64,000 bases of DNA. Source: Uranotaenia lowii. Lineage: Eukaryota > Arthropoda > Insecta > Diptera > Culicidae. Positions 22,561-35,756 of the stretch are shown here, one piece after another; position 1 is the first letter of the stretch; each line of letters begins with the position of its first letter. The stretch is taken from NCBI RefSeq assembly GCF_029784155.1, contig NC_073693.1, positions 226,005,094-226,069,093 of the forward strand, in the 5' to 3' direction. Below the pieces are notes generated by a model that had not been told where the DNA came from, ran no database searches, and saw only the letters and a program-made list of their open reading frames with translations. The translations under genes and the position numbers were made by a program.

Positions 22561-24240
22561 TATATGATAAAATATGGTCCTTTTTGCCTGATATGTTCTC
22601 GATTTATGCCAAACATAACTGGTAAGGGAGCCCCCATTCCCTTCCCAATCCCCACCCTGCTGGGGTCTCTAATAATCATACCCATTTTTCTGTACCCAAC
22701 TACCCTTTCATATAAAAATCAGTTCCATTGGTTGATAAGTTTTCAAGGTTTACAACAATTTTTTTTTTGGATCCTTCTCCTTTCCTTCCTTGCAAGGCGT
22801 ATAACAATCGAAAAAAATGTGCTGGTTCTGTTAGCATAAATTAAGAATTTTGTTATCATAACATATGATAACAAAATTATATTGTACCATTCCTATTCAT
22901 CTGGAGGGTGGTGTCTCAAATAATCATAGAACCATACCAACATTATTTCTCATGTCAAATTGTGTCCATTTTAAAATAAATTTTAAGGTTGGCCCTCCTT
23001 CCTTCCTATATTCCCAATCCCATCCTGTTACTGCTTGCAAGAAATGGTTTCAAAAAACCAAAGAAATGTTTCATGTATTAAAATATTATCCTTTACATAA
23101 TTCGGTTCCCTTTTTCTTGGTTAGTTCTTGGATACAAAAAAAAAATTACATGAAGGTGAATGGGGTGCTCCCTTAACCCTTTCCTTCCCATGGTAGCACA
23201 GGTGATCCACAACTTTGCACAGCTCGCATTTGAACTGGGCGCTTTGGATCAACACCATTTTTTCACCGAATGTGTAGATATGAGTGAAGAAACATTGCAC
23301 AAAATTTGAAGAAAATCGGTTTGCTAGGTTTTGCTTGGCAGATCAAAAGCTGCAAAAAAGTCGGTTTTTTTTCGAATTTAAATCAAGTCATCATTTGTTG
23401 CTCAATAACTTGACAAGTTTTTATAATTAATACTGACGTGCAGAAGGTTGCTTATGCAAGCAGAATCAAATGATGGTTTACTTAGATTTCAACTAAAACA
23501 TATAAATTTTTGAGTAAGTAAAGTGGATCACTGGTGATACACTGGGAACAAAACATACTTTTCTTCTTGTAAAGCTTCTTAGTAATACTCAAGAAAATCA
23601 TTTCGTCAACAAAAAAAATGGCTTCAGGATAGTTATTTCATCTGCTTAAATGACCACATGTCTCAACATATTTGTAAAAGTTCGAGGTTTTCTCGAAAAA
23701 CGGCATGTTTTGTTTCCCTTGCGCAAAGTGTCATGGCGGCCAATTGTTCAAGGCAAAAATGGAAATTTCAAATATTTCAATAAATAGACTTTCGAGGGAT
23801 GTGTATACCAAAGAAGTTTTTCATCAAATAGGATCGTTTTAGTTTGTGATCAATGAAGTGATGAAATTCCATGTTTTTTTGCAATTATTTCCTGTTTTTC
23901 ATTTGCACCCTATGTGTTGTTATCTTCCCAATGGAGCACATATGATCCACCTCAAAACCCAAATTTATCAAATGGATCATTAAAGTAGGCTTAAATTATG
24001 CATCTTTTGTTCTAGAACTTTAGCTGTAAATCAATATTTCTATTTTCAAAACGTGAAAAACCTCGTGGGAAGGAAAGGGTTAATATCATCCGCTAAAATG
24101 AAGGGGTGCCCCAATTTATCATAGAAACATTTTTAGTTTTCAAAAACCCTTATTTGACTAATTTGGTACCATTTGCTCGATCAGCTTTCCAGTTGGGCTG
24201 AAAATTGTAAGAAAGCCCCCTTTCATCCACCTAATAGAAT
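22561..24240. repeat. Decayed dispersed repeat split by a TTAA element
   Basis: The flanks of the TTAA element (22561-23172 and 24084-24240) share short phrases such as GGGTGC(T)CCC and AATC/TATCATAGAA with each other and resemble the C-tract/GGTACCATTTG style of the 4753 and 38690 repeats. Similarity is too low by eye to define units. Confidence 0.3.
23177..24079. mobile_element. piggyBac-like non-autonomous element (TTAA target)
   Basis: TTAA (23173-23176 and 24080-24083) flanks inverted ends CCCTTTCCTTCCCATGG and the complement CGTGGGAAGGAAAGGG. Inside the left end is GGTAGCACAGGTGATCCAC; inside the right end is a similar GGAGCACATATGATCCAC in direct orientation near 23933. The 903 bp contain no transposase frame. 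The TTAA target and CCC-start ends suggest piggyBac, on target preference alone. Confidence 0.65.
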
Positions 24241-25750
24241 TCCTAATAGAAAAGGAATATTTCAAGAATTGAAGATGAGAGATGGACAGAAGCTTGGAAG
24301 AAGATGAAAAGTGTTGAAAATTAATTTTAATTTGGAAAATTGTACATTATATATCATAGTTATTTTTCAAGAAAAGTTAGTTATATTTGTTGCTAAATAC
24401 ACGTTTTTCAACGACACTTAGATTAGGAGGTCGACTTCTAAAGATAACTCAAATCATAATCAAAAATGTTTGAAGGCTTCTGATGACAGATATTTATTGG
24501 GGAGGTCCAAAATTGAACTTTTTCTGTGATTCTGGGGGCTCAACTTTCAAATGATAACCTGGGGTGTTAGAATCAAACGGCGGCGACTCACAAATACGAT
24601 GTTTACAGGTTGCATTGGTACATTTTTTAAAAAAGCAATTTTTCGCCATTTTTTCGGATGAATTTCTCAGATCTTGAAAATGTTTCATATATGTGTCTCT
24701 CATATAAAAAAAATGAAAGTTTAGACTAAAAATTTGTCTGGACTGTTTGGATTCTTTATTTGTATCTATGACTTTGTTAATTCTGCAATACTTTATTGTA
24801 AAAAAAATATTCTATCAACAAAAAAGTGTTCTTTCTATAAAGATTTTAAACCAACATCGAACTCAAAATATGAGCAATGTTATGGAGGGCAACTTTGCAG
24901 AAGAGAGTGTTATAACAAATTGTTTCAAAGTTGTTCAAGTTTTCCTGTGTGAATAAGACAAAATTTTCAAATTATTGTAAAGGATTGCTATTGTGGATGG
25001 GTTTGGAGCAGTCTAGAACTAAATAAAATCCAATTTTTTTTTAAACTTTTAAATCATTTTATCGATTCGCGAACCACTATCCAACAAACCATTAAGTACT
25101 GTTATTGGCCGCATATGGGAAGTATATCAGCATTACAGTGCCTTTTAGCCGTAAAAAACGTTCACAAATGCTAATTGGCCCTGTGACATTCAAACTTCAA
25201 CTAAGCTCTATATGAGCTTAGATAGTAAATGCTAGTGCCTTTAACCGGCTTTGTGAGTGTCATTTCCCAAAAAAAAAGAAAAACAAAAGTCAACATAAAT
25301 AAAAATAAACGATCTTCAACGTACCCTTCTATTGAGAAGAATTTCCTACTGCCAAAAGGCAACGGTGGACCTCCCGGAAGCTGTCGAAGATCACTGAGGA
25401 CCGCGAAGCTATCGCCTACGTCACTATTCAGGAAAAGTGGAAGAAGCTTTTAAAATTTTTTTTAAGTGATGCAGTTATGAAAGCCCGGAAGAAACCCGCA
25501 CTGTGCCTAGGACTCTTTTGCCGAAAAATGCAGCCCGATTTAACATATAGGAGTGAGGACACAAACAAAATTTTCTAAATAAGTTTCCCTATGAAAATAA
25601 ATATTTTCTGCTGCCAGTGCAGATGTGATTTTTTTTATTAGGCAAGTAAAGAAATAGTGTATTCTGGAAACGAAAAATTATTGTGTTGAAAAATGATGAG
25701 TTTATAAAAATAAATCAAAAAATTTTCTTGAAGTTTTTTTTCTTTGATAT
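24241..25750. other. Unassigned AT-rich interval with a small hairpin
   Basis: At 25201-25221 CTAAGCTC/GAGCTTAG forms an 8-bp stem. A short GC-richer patch at 25320-25450 gives a lysine-rich frame (TEDREAIAYVTIQEKW) that I could not assign to a family. Confidence 0.3.
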
Positions 25751-25758
25751 ATCTATAC

Positions 25759-26258
25759 TAAGGTTGCCAGAATTTTTTCCACCCCCATCCGGGCCTAGCA
25801 ATTCCGGGCATTTTTTCAAAAAAACCTGGCAAAATCCGGGCATGGATTTTAATTTTTCAAATCCAAAAACTGGGCAAAAACCGGGCAAAATTTAGGTGTA
25901 ATTATACATAAAAGCAAAGAAAAAATGCAAAAAAAATTGAAATTAATATTTTAGTAATGTAATTGCAGATTTCCAAAAACTTTTTGGAGCACTTAAATAT
26001 TTAAAGGTATATAAAAGTAAATCAGCGAAATTATTTGAAACAACCGTTGAAAATTTCCATACCGTTAATCGATTTTGCTGAAACTTACTCAAAAACTTTG
26101 ATTTTTTTTAGTTTCTTTGTGAAAATTGTGAAAAAATCCGGGCAATATCCGGACTTTTTTCACGATATCCGGGCAACCGGGCCGGACCGGACTTCATCGA
26201 AATTTTGCATCAAATATCCGGGCAAACCCGGATAAAACCGGGCAATCTGGCAAGCTTA
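25759..26258 (+). mobile_element. hAT-like MITE, TAAGGTTGCCAG family, best-preserved copy
   Basis: A perfect 8-bp duplication ATCTATAC (25751-25758 and 26259-26266) flanks ends TAAGGTTGCCAGA and TCTGGCAAGCTTA. The 500 bp interior is non-coding and contains about eight CCGGGCA-type motifs, several as AAATCCGGGCA or complements, clustered towards both ends. The 8-bp duplication supports hAT; the repeated motif fits the subterminal repeats that hAT transposases bind. Confidence 0.8.
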
Positions 26259-26266
26259 ATCTATAC

Positions 26267-26620
26267 GAAATTGAATTTCTCATATTGTACGATGAAACTG
26301 ATAGAATAATGTCAGTTCAGGGCACCGGTAGAGCATTTCAATTCAAATACGACTATTTTTCCCAGGTTGACAACATTGCTGGGTTAGACCAAAGAGCAGA
26401 GGTTCTTATAAATACTGGCAACTGCCAAGACAAGAGTTCGATTCCTGTGCCTAGAGCAATATTCCATTCGAAAAAAAAAATTAGCTGCATGGGAAAGAAG
26501 GGATGAAAGAGATAAAGAAAGCATATGGGAAAAAAGGACAAAAACATAACAACTTTTTTATTTTTTTTTTTTGTGTTTTGACATGTGAGTTGTACCCACT
26601 GGAAAAATATTTGACAAGCC
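26267..26620. other. Unassigned interval
   Basis: Frames of 73-89 codons on both strands overlap and show no motif. Confidence 0.35.
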
Positions 26621-26624
26621 AAAG

Positions 26625-26713
26625 TGGCCTTTGGGCAGCCCTAAAGTCGAATATAGAGCTTTCAGCCTTTGTTAAGTTGTTCTATATTCGACTATAAGGC
26701 TGACTAAGGCCCG
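26625..26713. repeat. Inverted repeat, about 32-bp arms
   Basis: GGCCTTTGGGCAGCCCTAAA followed by GTCGAATATAG (left) pairs with CTATATTCGACTATAAGGCT followed by GACTAAGGCC (right), with a 25-nt loop. The innermost 11 bp (26646-26656 and 26682-26692) are perfect. A second small hairpin CCGTTTTTAACGG follows at about 26711. Confidence 0.55.
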
Positions 26714-29700
26714 TTTTTAACGGCCTAATGGTAACTTGGGTAGAAAGAACAATGTCAAGTTTAAATTTTTTTTATTCTGAATTTATTTTGTGGTTGTACC
26801 CATTATACGTTCGCTGAACCGTCACCCAAGTAACTCGACCTATGATCAATAAAGTGTTTATAAACTTTTTACGATTCAGGATATTATAGAAATAAAAAAA
26901 AATCGATATCTGAAGTTATTTTGGTTTAACCCATCCAGATTCTAATTGAAAGCCATCCATAGCACAAGTTTCAAAATTGTGTCTTCTTTACACGGTAAAA
27001 CATGAATAATTTTATAATTGCAAGTTTTGGCCCATCAAATATTTAAACAACTTTAAAATTGTATGACTCGACGTATTTGTTAAGATGTTCTTATTTTGAA
27101 TCCAAAACTCTAATTCAAGTCATTATGACTCCAGCCCAGAAAGAAAAAAATTTTTTTGCTGAGGTTATCCTGTAATTTTTTTTTTAAACACTAAAAATGA
27201 GAACTTTTCATTCCAGGAAAAGTCATAAAATTTCAAGTTTGATCAGTTTGGGTAATGTAGCCCCTAACTCAGATGGAAAATTCAAGTGAAATTCGTTTTT
27301 CCTATGCAGTAACATGTTTCATCGATACATTTGTTTATGGGTTATTAGTTACTCTCCATCAGTTTGTCATTTACCGAACGTCTAAACTCCTAAAGAAGAT
27401 AGAGAGCAATCACTGCACGTAATATTTAGCCCTAAAAAACTTCCGTATCGAAAACCATTCAAATCAATGTTCCTCTCCTGATGGCATAATTTTTTTATGA
27501 CTTCAATACGATACCACATCGTTCTGAAAGCTACCACTTCCTGAAATCTGGAGCCCTAGGTGCAAACTGCATTTAGAATTCTGGCAGAATTGAAACGCAT
27601 CAAAAATCCAACCACTTACACAATACACTACATCCTAGCTCGAATTTGATACGGTAACGAGCGGTCATAGAAATTGGAAACGAATCCAGTTCAATCGACT
27701 TCTTCTTGAAGAAGGGATCAAAATCGAACGGGACGGGGTTGTTGAGGGATTCATGGCAAATTCAATATTTGCCAGAAGAACAACAATGGGAGGAAAAACT
27801 GCATCGGATACCCTTCGAAAATTTTCGGATTCTGGCCAGGAATGAATGAAGGATCTTTTCAAAAATTACCCCCGTAGGTAGGTAGAAGCACATAATGGAA
27901 TAGGTAATGAACGATCGGATATTTTTCTTCGTTTCTGGCCCGGAATCACCGTAGAGGAGAGCCAAAAGGTTGCTGCCCGTTCTCTGGTCCCGGGAAATGA
28001 GCCTGAATTGATGACCTGAAATGTGTCTAACTCGGGGCCTTTGGCTTGGCTGATGATGTTGATACGTGGGGTGCCATTCGGAGATGAAAGTAACTAACGA
28101 TTTAATAAAAAGAATCAAATTCGGCAACAATGAGGCATCCGGGGCATCAATGGCGCCACAGACTGGCAGAGAACCGGAACGTGTTTCAGGTTTGCTGGAA
28201 GACCAAAAGATAGAGGGTTTGATTGAGCAGAGCACCAAGCTGGGTTGTTTGAAAAATTAATCTCATATGTTAGGAGAAACGTTTGGGAATTTCTGGGGCA
28301 GTTTTTTTTTCAACAAAATCAGGTTCGAGATGACCAGGTTTCGAAAACGGCAATTGACTAGGGGTGAAAGTAGGATTACAATCTAATTTTGACAGTTACG
28401 CAAAATCGTGTGAAAAGAATAAAATAAGAAATTTTAGATAAGAAGATAAGATTAAATCATAAGCGAAGTTATCTTACACGAATATTTGGGCTTTAAGGTT
28501 AATATAAAGGTTCAGAAAAATGACCAGTTTTCAGATTTACAAATTAAGATAAAATTGAAAACTAAAATAAGAAATCGTAAACCTGAAATTTTATTTCCGA
28601 ACTTTGAAGAAGTTGTAGTTTGAACATTGTGAAGTATACGGACATTCTAGTACATTGTGTCATTTTTTGACAACTGTGCGCTTCTGTCCAAATGTTTGTA
28701 CTTTTGAAAAAAAACGTCAATGTGGAGATAAACTTTTAAATAAATTATCGGTTGAAAGCTGTTTTGCAATATGTTTGCGTGAATTTTTGCAACCATTTTT
28801 ATAAGTGAACTTTAATTTTGAAACCTAAAAACTAATTTGAAAAGGGCTATTTGTTTTTTTTTTCAAATTCAGCGAGCTTTCTTGTATAAAAAAACCACCT
28901 ATTTCTTAACAAATACATTGCATCTTGAATATTCCAAAAAAAATTGTATCTTTATACTTATTTGATTTATTCATAAAGCATTATATAAACATGAAATATA
29001 TCTTCATTAGGCTAAGTCAGAATTTAAAAGTACCTTATACTACACAACTTTAAAGTTTTTATCAAGCTCAATGAAGGTAGTCAACTTTTGATTGTTCTCT
29101 TTTAACTTGATTATCTTCCAATTAACTTTGTTGCTTCCCGTTTCGACTCGGGAGTTGAAGCTTTTTATATCTGAAACTTTTTAGCAATTTTGTTGGCTGT
29201 GTTCAATGTTTCTAAAAATTATGAAGATTTCGATAATTATGTTTGCTCAAATTGTCGTCTTCCTTTCGAATCAGAAGCGATATTTTCTGGAACACTAATC
29301 AGGTTTTAAAAGTAATTATCCAATTCAATAAACAAAACTCAAATTGAACTGTACACAGGATTTTGTGAAGACTTTCTATATTTAAAATAAACAAAAAACA
29401 AAAAGAATATTTTACGGTTACAACGCTGCAAATGTTTGGACAAAAATAAAAATTTTATATTATTATCTTTCATATCTTTCTTGAACTGCTCATCCAAGAA
29501 TGCTTGGTTTAAGCTCAAGTTTTTCTGGATAGTGCTCAGTTTTTCAGATGGAAAAAATTTGTGATAAGTTTGAGTTAACCGTTTGATCAGTTATTTGAAT
29601 GCAACTCACTGAGGGTAAATTTTGACCAAAAATCACAAAAAATTCAAAATTAGAGGAATGAGAACTTTAAATTATATTTCCTTACGTGAAATTTTCGCAG

Positions 29701-30620
29701 TAATTATAAACCAGGTATAGCTAGATAAAGTATTTTATATGCGTCAAGCAATTTTAATTCTTTGCTATTTGTCATGAAATCACTGAGAAAAGTTGGTTTT
29801 TCATTTTTCTTTCGCTAAATAATTGAAAATATGGTAATCTATCAATCCTTATGACTGAAAACTGTTTGACATGTAGTTATGAAAAGCTACAGTTGAGAGA
29901 AACTTTAAAACATTAGAAAGCTGCAAATTGAACTATTTTTCAAAAAAAAAAAATCGAAAAATGGAGAAAAATGATCGATAGTCTCACAAATTCTTGTTTC
30001 TGGCTATTTCGATCAACCAAAATGATTGGCAGTTAGGTTGAAAAGTAACCACCATTCTGTATTGATTTTAAAAGAAAAGAAAAATCCTGAAGCATACTAC
30101 CCGTCTAAAGGCAGGGTTGAGAAAGTACAACATCAATTCGAAAAATATGCACAATACTAACTTTTCATAAAAGTCTCAGTGATTTGTGTTCCAATTTGAA
30201 TAAAATAATTTCATCTTCAAAAAAGAAATAACCATGATTCAGTATAAATGTTTCCAAATTTTGTTAAATAGAGTGTTTAAAAACTACAACTGAAAAAGTA
30301 CTGAAAGTCAAGTTTCCTTGCCAAAAGGGTTTATGCAATTTCAGAAAAATTATCAAATAATTGTTCTCATCTGTGAAGATTTTCGTAGAACAAACCTTTT
30401 ATGAAATCATAAAACTAAGATTCTGTGAAATTTCCAGCGATAAAAAATCTGAGTTCTAGCGGGTCAAATATTCTGTCAAGTTGTTAAGAGAAAAACAAAA
30501 GCGAAAGTTTCCGCTTCCTTCTTCTTTTTCATTTCAAATGTTTTTCATGTTTTTAAGTCGATATTTTCAACCAGATGTGCGATACAAAAAGATATTCTTC
30601 AAGTATGGGTCTCTCGTCGG
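26714..30620. other. Mixed interval: low-copy DNA then AT-rich DNA, no gene recognised
   Basis: 27350-28260 has more balanced composition and holds a 158-codon minus frame at 27762-28238; no domain is visible in it, and plus-strand frames overlap it. From 28260 to 30600 the sequence is AT-rich with no termini or repeats I could define. Confidence 0.35.
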
Positions 30621-30639
30621 TTGTTTTTGAAAAGCCCAA

Positions 30640-30870
30640 AAACATTTACACAGAATGATTTCTCTCTGGAATGGCAAATACCCGAAATCAAACCCCAGAA
30701 TGAACAATTCTCAGGATTTTTTTTTCCTAGAATACACAATTTACCACAAATGGTTTACCCCAAAATAGACCGTTTTTCGGAACTTTTTTTTACCAGAATG
30801 GAACATTTCCTGGAATATGACATTTTCCTCCGCAGAATGGTACATTTCCTAGAATGCCACATCGATCGAC
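30640..30870 (+). repeat. Degenerate short tandem repeat (CAGAATGGTACATTTCC type)
   Basis: The phrases ACACAGAATGATTTCTCT, CCCAGAATGAACAATTCTC, CCAGAATGGAACATTTCC and GCAGAATGGTACATTTCC, each followed by TGGAAT, CTAGAAT or similar, recur at roughly 25-45 bp steps. Interrupting T-runs blur the unit length. Confidence 0.5.
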
Positions 30871-31321
30871 TCGCACTTTTTTCAGTTATTATATTTTTAA
30901 GATTTTTTCAGTAGTATTTCATTTAATTTTTGATCTTGTAACGTCATACTTTTTTCATTTTAGCTACTCAATTCTTCTTTTTTACAGACACTGCAGTGTA
31001 CTGGAAACAATTTGGTGGAATCAGCTAATTCGAATTTATAAAAACTTAATTATTTTTGCCCCACTTAGACACATTTTTACCGGAATGTAAGCAGACAAAA
31101 TCTGACAAAAACATAGTAGAAGCATCAAAAGATTCAAAAATAAAGTAAAACAGATTTGTTAAGATTTTCAAACAAGGTTACTGTTTTTAGGGCCTTTGAA
31201 AACATCAAAATCCAAATTTTTCTCAACGATATTTTTTTACAGTGGTAGAGTCATGCAAAATCATGATATTTTTTCTAAAATCACCTGCAAAAACATACTT
31301 TTTTTTGCTAGGGACATTGAC
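30871..31321. other. AT-rich interval, nothing recognised
   Basis: No supported feature. Confidence 0.4.
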
Positions 31322-31685
31322 CAAGGTTGCCGAAATCACAGAAAAATCTAAAGTTTCACAGAATTTTGAGTAATTTTCCATCACAGAACACAGAATTTAA
31401 GAAATAGTCACAAATATCACAGAATTTTCAAATTTTAGACGTTTTTTCAAAATTTTTCAATTCAAAAATCGATTATTATTTTTGAATTGGATAAATATGA
31501 TAAAATTGGTAATGTTCATTGGTTTTTCTTAAGTTAAATGTTAAAAAAGACGCAATATTACATGACTTTTGAATAAAATTAATAGAAAAAGCATCCCAGA
31601 TCATCGTCATAGAATTTTTGGGTAAAATCACAGAAAATATTGATTAATATTGATCACAGCACAAAATTTTATTCGGCAACCTCCT
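31322..31685 (+). mobile_element. hAT-like MITE, CAAGGTTGCCG family
   Basis: It begins CAAGGTTGCCGAAATCACAG and ends ATTCGGCAACCTC, an inverted pair. TCACAGAA-type motifs recur near both ends. The middle (GACGTTTTTTCAAAAT, GGTAATGTTCATTGG, AAAAGACGCAATATTACATG) matches the copy at 737. The flanking octamers do not match, so the target duplication has been lost or the right end is altered. Confidence 0.65.
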
Positions 31686-31689
31686 GGTT

Positions 31690-33904
31690 ACCAGAAGCAG
31701 GGATAATACAGAATTTAACTGTCGTATCTTCCCGGTCATGTTCTTCTTTCTAATACTTGGTTTTAAATTTGTAGTCATTATTGACAGTGTTTACAAACTT
31801 TTTTACTGAACAAGCTTTTTTTTTCGGTATTTACAACGGTTTTGTCAGCTCTCCATATCATAATGACGGATTTTTAAGAAAAGGGTGAACAATTATTTTT
31901 GCGATGTTAAATAAAAAAATATGGCAAGATAATATTTTCACAGGCAACACAACGCTGTCAAAATTTCGCATGTACGATCAAAAGTTCACTTATGTAGCTT
32001 TAACCAAATGAAAGTGTTCCATTTCCAAATGAAGCAAGCTGAAGCCAAGCATCAGTAATATTCGAGACTAACTATCAAATTGTATAATGTTAACTAGGAA
32101 AACATCCACACGCTGATGAATTCATTTAGAGATAAACAATTAAGAAATCCTTATAGCCTAATTAACTTCACGTAAAAGCTAGTTAGCTGGTATTTATCGA
32201 TGTTGATAAAGCAAAATTATGATTTCAAAAAAATTCTGTAATATGGAAGAGCCAGCCAAGAATTTTGATACCAACCTCTAGAGGTTTTTTATCCGTAAAC
32301 CCTAGAAAATAAGCGAAGTTCTTGACAATACATATCTGAACATTCTGGTCATATTTGACTTGATCAGCCATTTTGTACAAGCATTAACATGTTTTGAAGT
32401 TTTTTGATCAAAAAATGCTTTATTTTTTGCAAAAGTGAGATTTTATATTTGAAGAGTATTGCTTTGCTAAGGGAAACGACCGAGTATGTGGAATACATAA
32501 GCTGAACACCCGAATACATTGTAACATGTGCTTCGAATTTCTATCTGCTAATAAAACTCTATTAATAAAATTACTTTTTAATTCAAAAACTATGTAAATA
32601 TTCGATTTTTTTACAAACGTTTTTCAAAGCAACCTTTAAATCATTGAATGTTGAACGCCCCAGTGTAGGAAAATGATTCTCCAAAAATTGGATCAAAACG
32701 ACTCAAAAACAACACAATATTCACAGTAAAAAAAATAAATTCTTTTATTAAATTCGGAAAAAAGTGAAATAATTTTTTTTTCCATTTTAACTACATATGA
32801 AAACAAGTGGTCTCAACTAAATTTTTCTGAACCGCTTCGACTTTCAGTGCACGTTTTTTACTCGAACCCGGTCTAAAGTTGTAATTATAAGTCATTTAAT
32901 GACAATTTAGGATGCTCGGGGTCTGTATTCATGAAAATTTGCTCTCTAAAATTTAGAATAAAACACGTTGTTATGTTTACATCTTACCAAACAGCGCCTT
33001 GAGAGGAGGGCGATTTGTCCCAAAGTTGATGATGGCATTTTGATCGGATTTTTTAAATTAAATAAATCTTCAATTCAACGTAAAAGAACAATATACCGCG
33101 GTTTTTCATCAATTGATAATGGGAATATATACTTTGAACAACTAATAAAATCAATGGTGAGGATGTTTTCAGCTATCACCTTGGTGTAAAAGCCTATTTC
33201 ATTCGTTCACTTTTCACATATTATGTGATGGATAGCCATAATAGAATTTAATTTGATTGTTATTCGTGTTTCATTAAATATCTGGTAAGCATTTTTATTA
33301 AAATTACATGGTATGGATTCTAAAGTAGAACACATTTGTGTAAGAAGAATCCACTAAAAACTTTGAAAATCTTCAAAATCTATCAAAATATTGATTTTTT
33401 CTGCAATTCAGCTCCTGGATGTTTTGATTCTATTTTTTTTCATTTCTTGATATTAAGGGACAAAAACACACTTCCCTCACACGTCTCTGGCCAAATTCGT
33501 CAGCAGAATTGAATTCCTCAAAAAAATTGCTTTTTGGTTCAAATGAAGAAAAGTTTCAAAATTCGAGATTCAAAATAAGTTAAAAACGTTCAAACGGTTA
33601 ATATAAAAAAATACTTTAGAATTTATCTTAAAAAGCATCGTGAACAATTTTTGAGAATGAATAATATTGAAATATACTTAAAACGTTTTAATGAGCATAA
33701 TATTCTCGAGAAGCTCTTCGCTAATAAGTATAAGTACATGATTCAAAATTCAATATAACTTTTGACTGAGATTCGTGACTAATATTTTGATTCAATTTTA
33801 ATAATTTTTAAAAAAATATTCTAATTCCAAAGTACTCTTTCTTTTCTCTCATCTTAAATTCGGACGCTGGTGCACGAAAAATCAAACATTTCGATAATTA
33901 TGAA
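31690..33904. other. AT-rich interval, nothing recognised
   Basis: Only chance frames (for example 32968-33189 +). No repeat ends found. Confidence 0.4.
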
Positions 33905-33906
33905 TA

Positions 33907-35741
33907 CCGTAAAACGAGGTAAGATTGATCACTTTTTTCAATACGTTTCGATTATTTATTCTGTTCAGGGGAATGTGGCATGTTTCATATTTTTAATACC
34001 AGTACTGGACTCCTATGAACGTAAAACATAGTTGCAGAAATTTATGAGACTATTAGACTTAAACTGATTTAAAAATCGTTTTCGTCTTTGTTTAGAATTT
34101 GATGATTTGAGGTAACATTGATCGGCCTCTGTTTTGACGGTTTAGACGAGTTATCTTGATCATGAAGGAAACACCATCATTATATTTACAAATGATAGTT
34201 AATCAGTTGCTATGGCAATTCGGAACAAACTCAAATGATATAAATTTATTTATGAAACTCTACAAAATAGAACAGAACACTTTCAGTGGCTCAAAGATAC
34301 TAAATTTGTAGCTTTGAATCCAGTGAATTCTAAGATATAGAGGGCTGAAATTTGGTGTTTCATGGTTTAAGTTCCTTCGCGGTCCAAAAAAATTACATCG
34401 CGATCCAGAATGTGTTAAGACAATAATTAAAACCGAAAGATAGACAATGATGCTGCATAAATTAGGGGGCTTAATTTTTTAACATTAGAGTAGAGTGATC
34501 CCCTTTTCTTATTTTATTTTCACCATATCTTTTTGGAAAAAAATAGCAACTCGCACCCTTATACATTTTCTGACAGCGTGTAACTTTGGTCATGTTTGTT
34601 CTCATTTCACAATCTATAATTGTTAGAAAAAATATCTATAGCTTATTCTCAACCCTTAAGACATTGCATATTTACGGGCGCATTTTTTTATAATTCAGAG
34701 AAAATTAATTATATTAGCCCTTTTATCCAGACAATTGTTGGATAGTTATAAGTTATTGAATAAATATTAGTAATCTCGTAATCAGCAATGATTACGGTCA
34801 ATTCAATTTAACTCAAGGGATCAATTGAACCCATAATCAACATTTTAGAAAACTTTTTCTGAAAAAAGTTGAGAGTTTTCCATTGCTTTGAAAATTTGGT
34901 ATTAGGAAATTCATATTAAGCTCAAACGATTGATATAATGGAACATATATTTTGGTTATAATTTTTTCATGTTAGGAACATTTTTAAGTGATGAAAAAAG
35001 ATCTTGAAGTCCCATTTTGTGAAATCTTTCAAACAGAGTTCAATTACTCAAAAAATTATTTTCTTAAAATTTTTTAAGCTTTAAGTACTATTGTTATGCT
35101 CCATTTGGCACATTTTTCTAGAACATTTGATCTTAGCTATAGCTATAGCTTGATATAGCTAAGGAATCAAGTATCCCCAGGAATCAAGTGTCCTCACTCT
35201 CCCCTACTTGTAAAATTTTACCTAAAAAAATGAAATTTTGCCTTCATTCAATTCCCCAGGCCCTCGCACTTTTCCCCTTAATTTTTTATTTAATTTGACT
35301 TGATTTGATAGGGTTTCTAGCCTTTTGACCTAGATTTGTTTACTCTTGGAAAATGTCCCCTTTTTTAATTATTAAAAATTTAACCCAGAAAACTACAAAA
35401 ACTATACCAAAACTATATATTTACTAAGGAAAAAAGTTGAACTCTCACATAAATCAATCTGCTGCTTCTAAACGCTTTGATTTCATCAGGAAGGGTGTTT
35501 GCTTGCGAGACTTCGAAAAAAAAAATAGATATTTCAAGGTTTTGAAATTACAATTTTACTTACATTTGAAATTTTCAAAAACAATCCATGTTTTTCTTAA
35601 TTTGAAACTCATTTTATAGGTTTTTAAACGTAGAAAAAAGTTTTGAAATATTTTAACTTTAGACTTAGTTATTGATGATTATGTGGAAAAATTCCATATT
35701 GATCAAAGCTACCGCGGTGATCAATGTTACCCTGTTTAGGG
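33907..35741 (+). mobile_element. 1.8 kb TA-flanked transposon, CCGTAAAACGGGG family
   Basis: The ends CCGTAAAACGAGGTAAGATT and (complement of the right end) CCCTAAACAGGGTAACATTG, both continuing to GATCAC, are flanked by TA (33905-33906 and 35742-35743). Its left part matches the inverted right part of the copy at 42643 (GTGGCATGTTTCATATTTTT, ACGTAAAACATAGTTGCAG). Its right part matches 21600-22001. No transposase is visible. Confidence 0.7.
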
Positions 35742-35756
35742 TATTTACTTTTGATA

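Noticed and set aside
26503..26697. Short Lys/Phe-rich plus frame
   Set aside because: Composed of translated A/T runs; no evidence of coding.
27762..28238. 158-codon minus-strand open frame
   Set aside because: No domain, overlapped by open frames on the plus strand, and composition is that of the local low-copy DNA; no start, splice or homology support.
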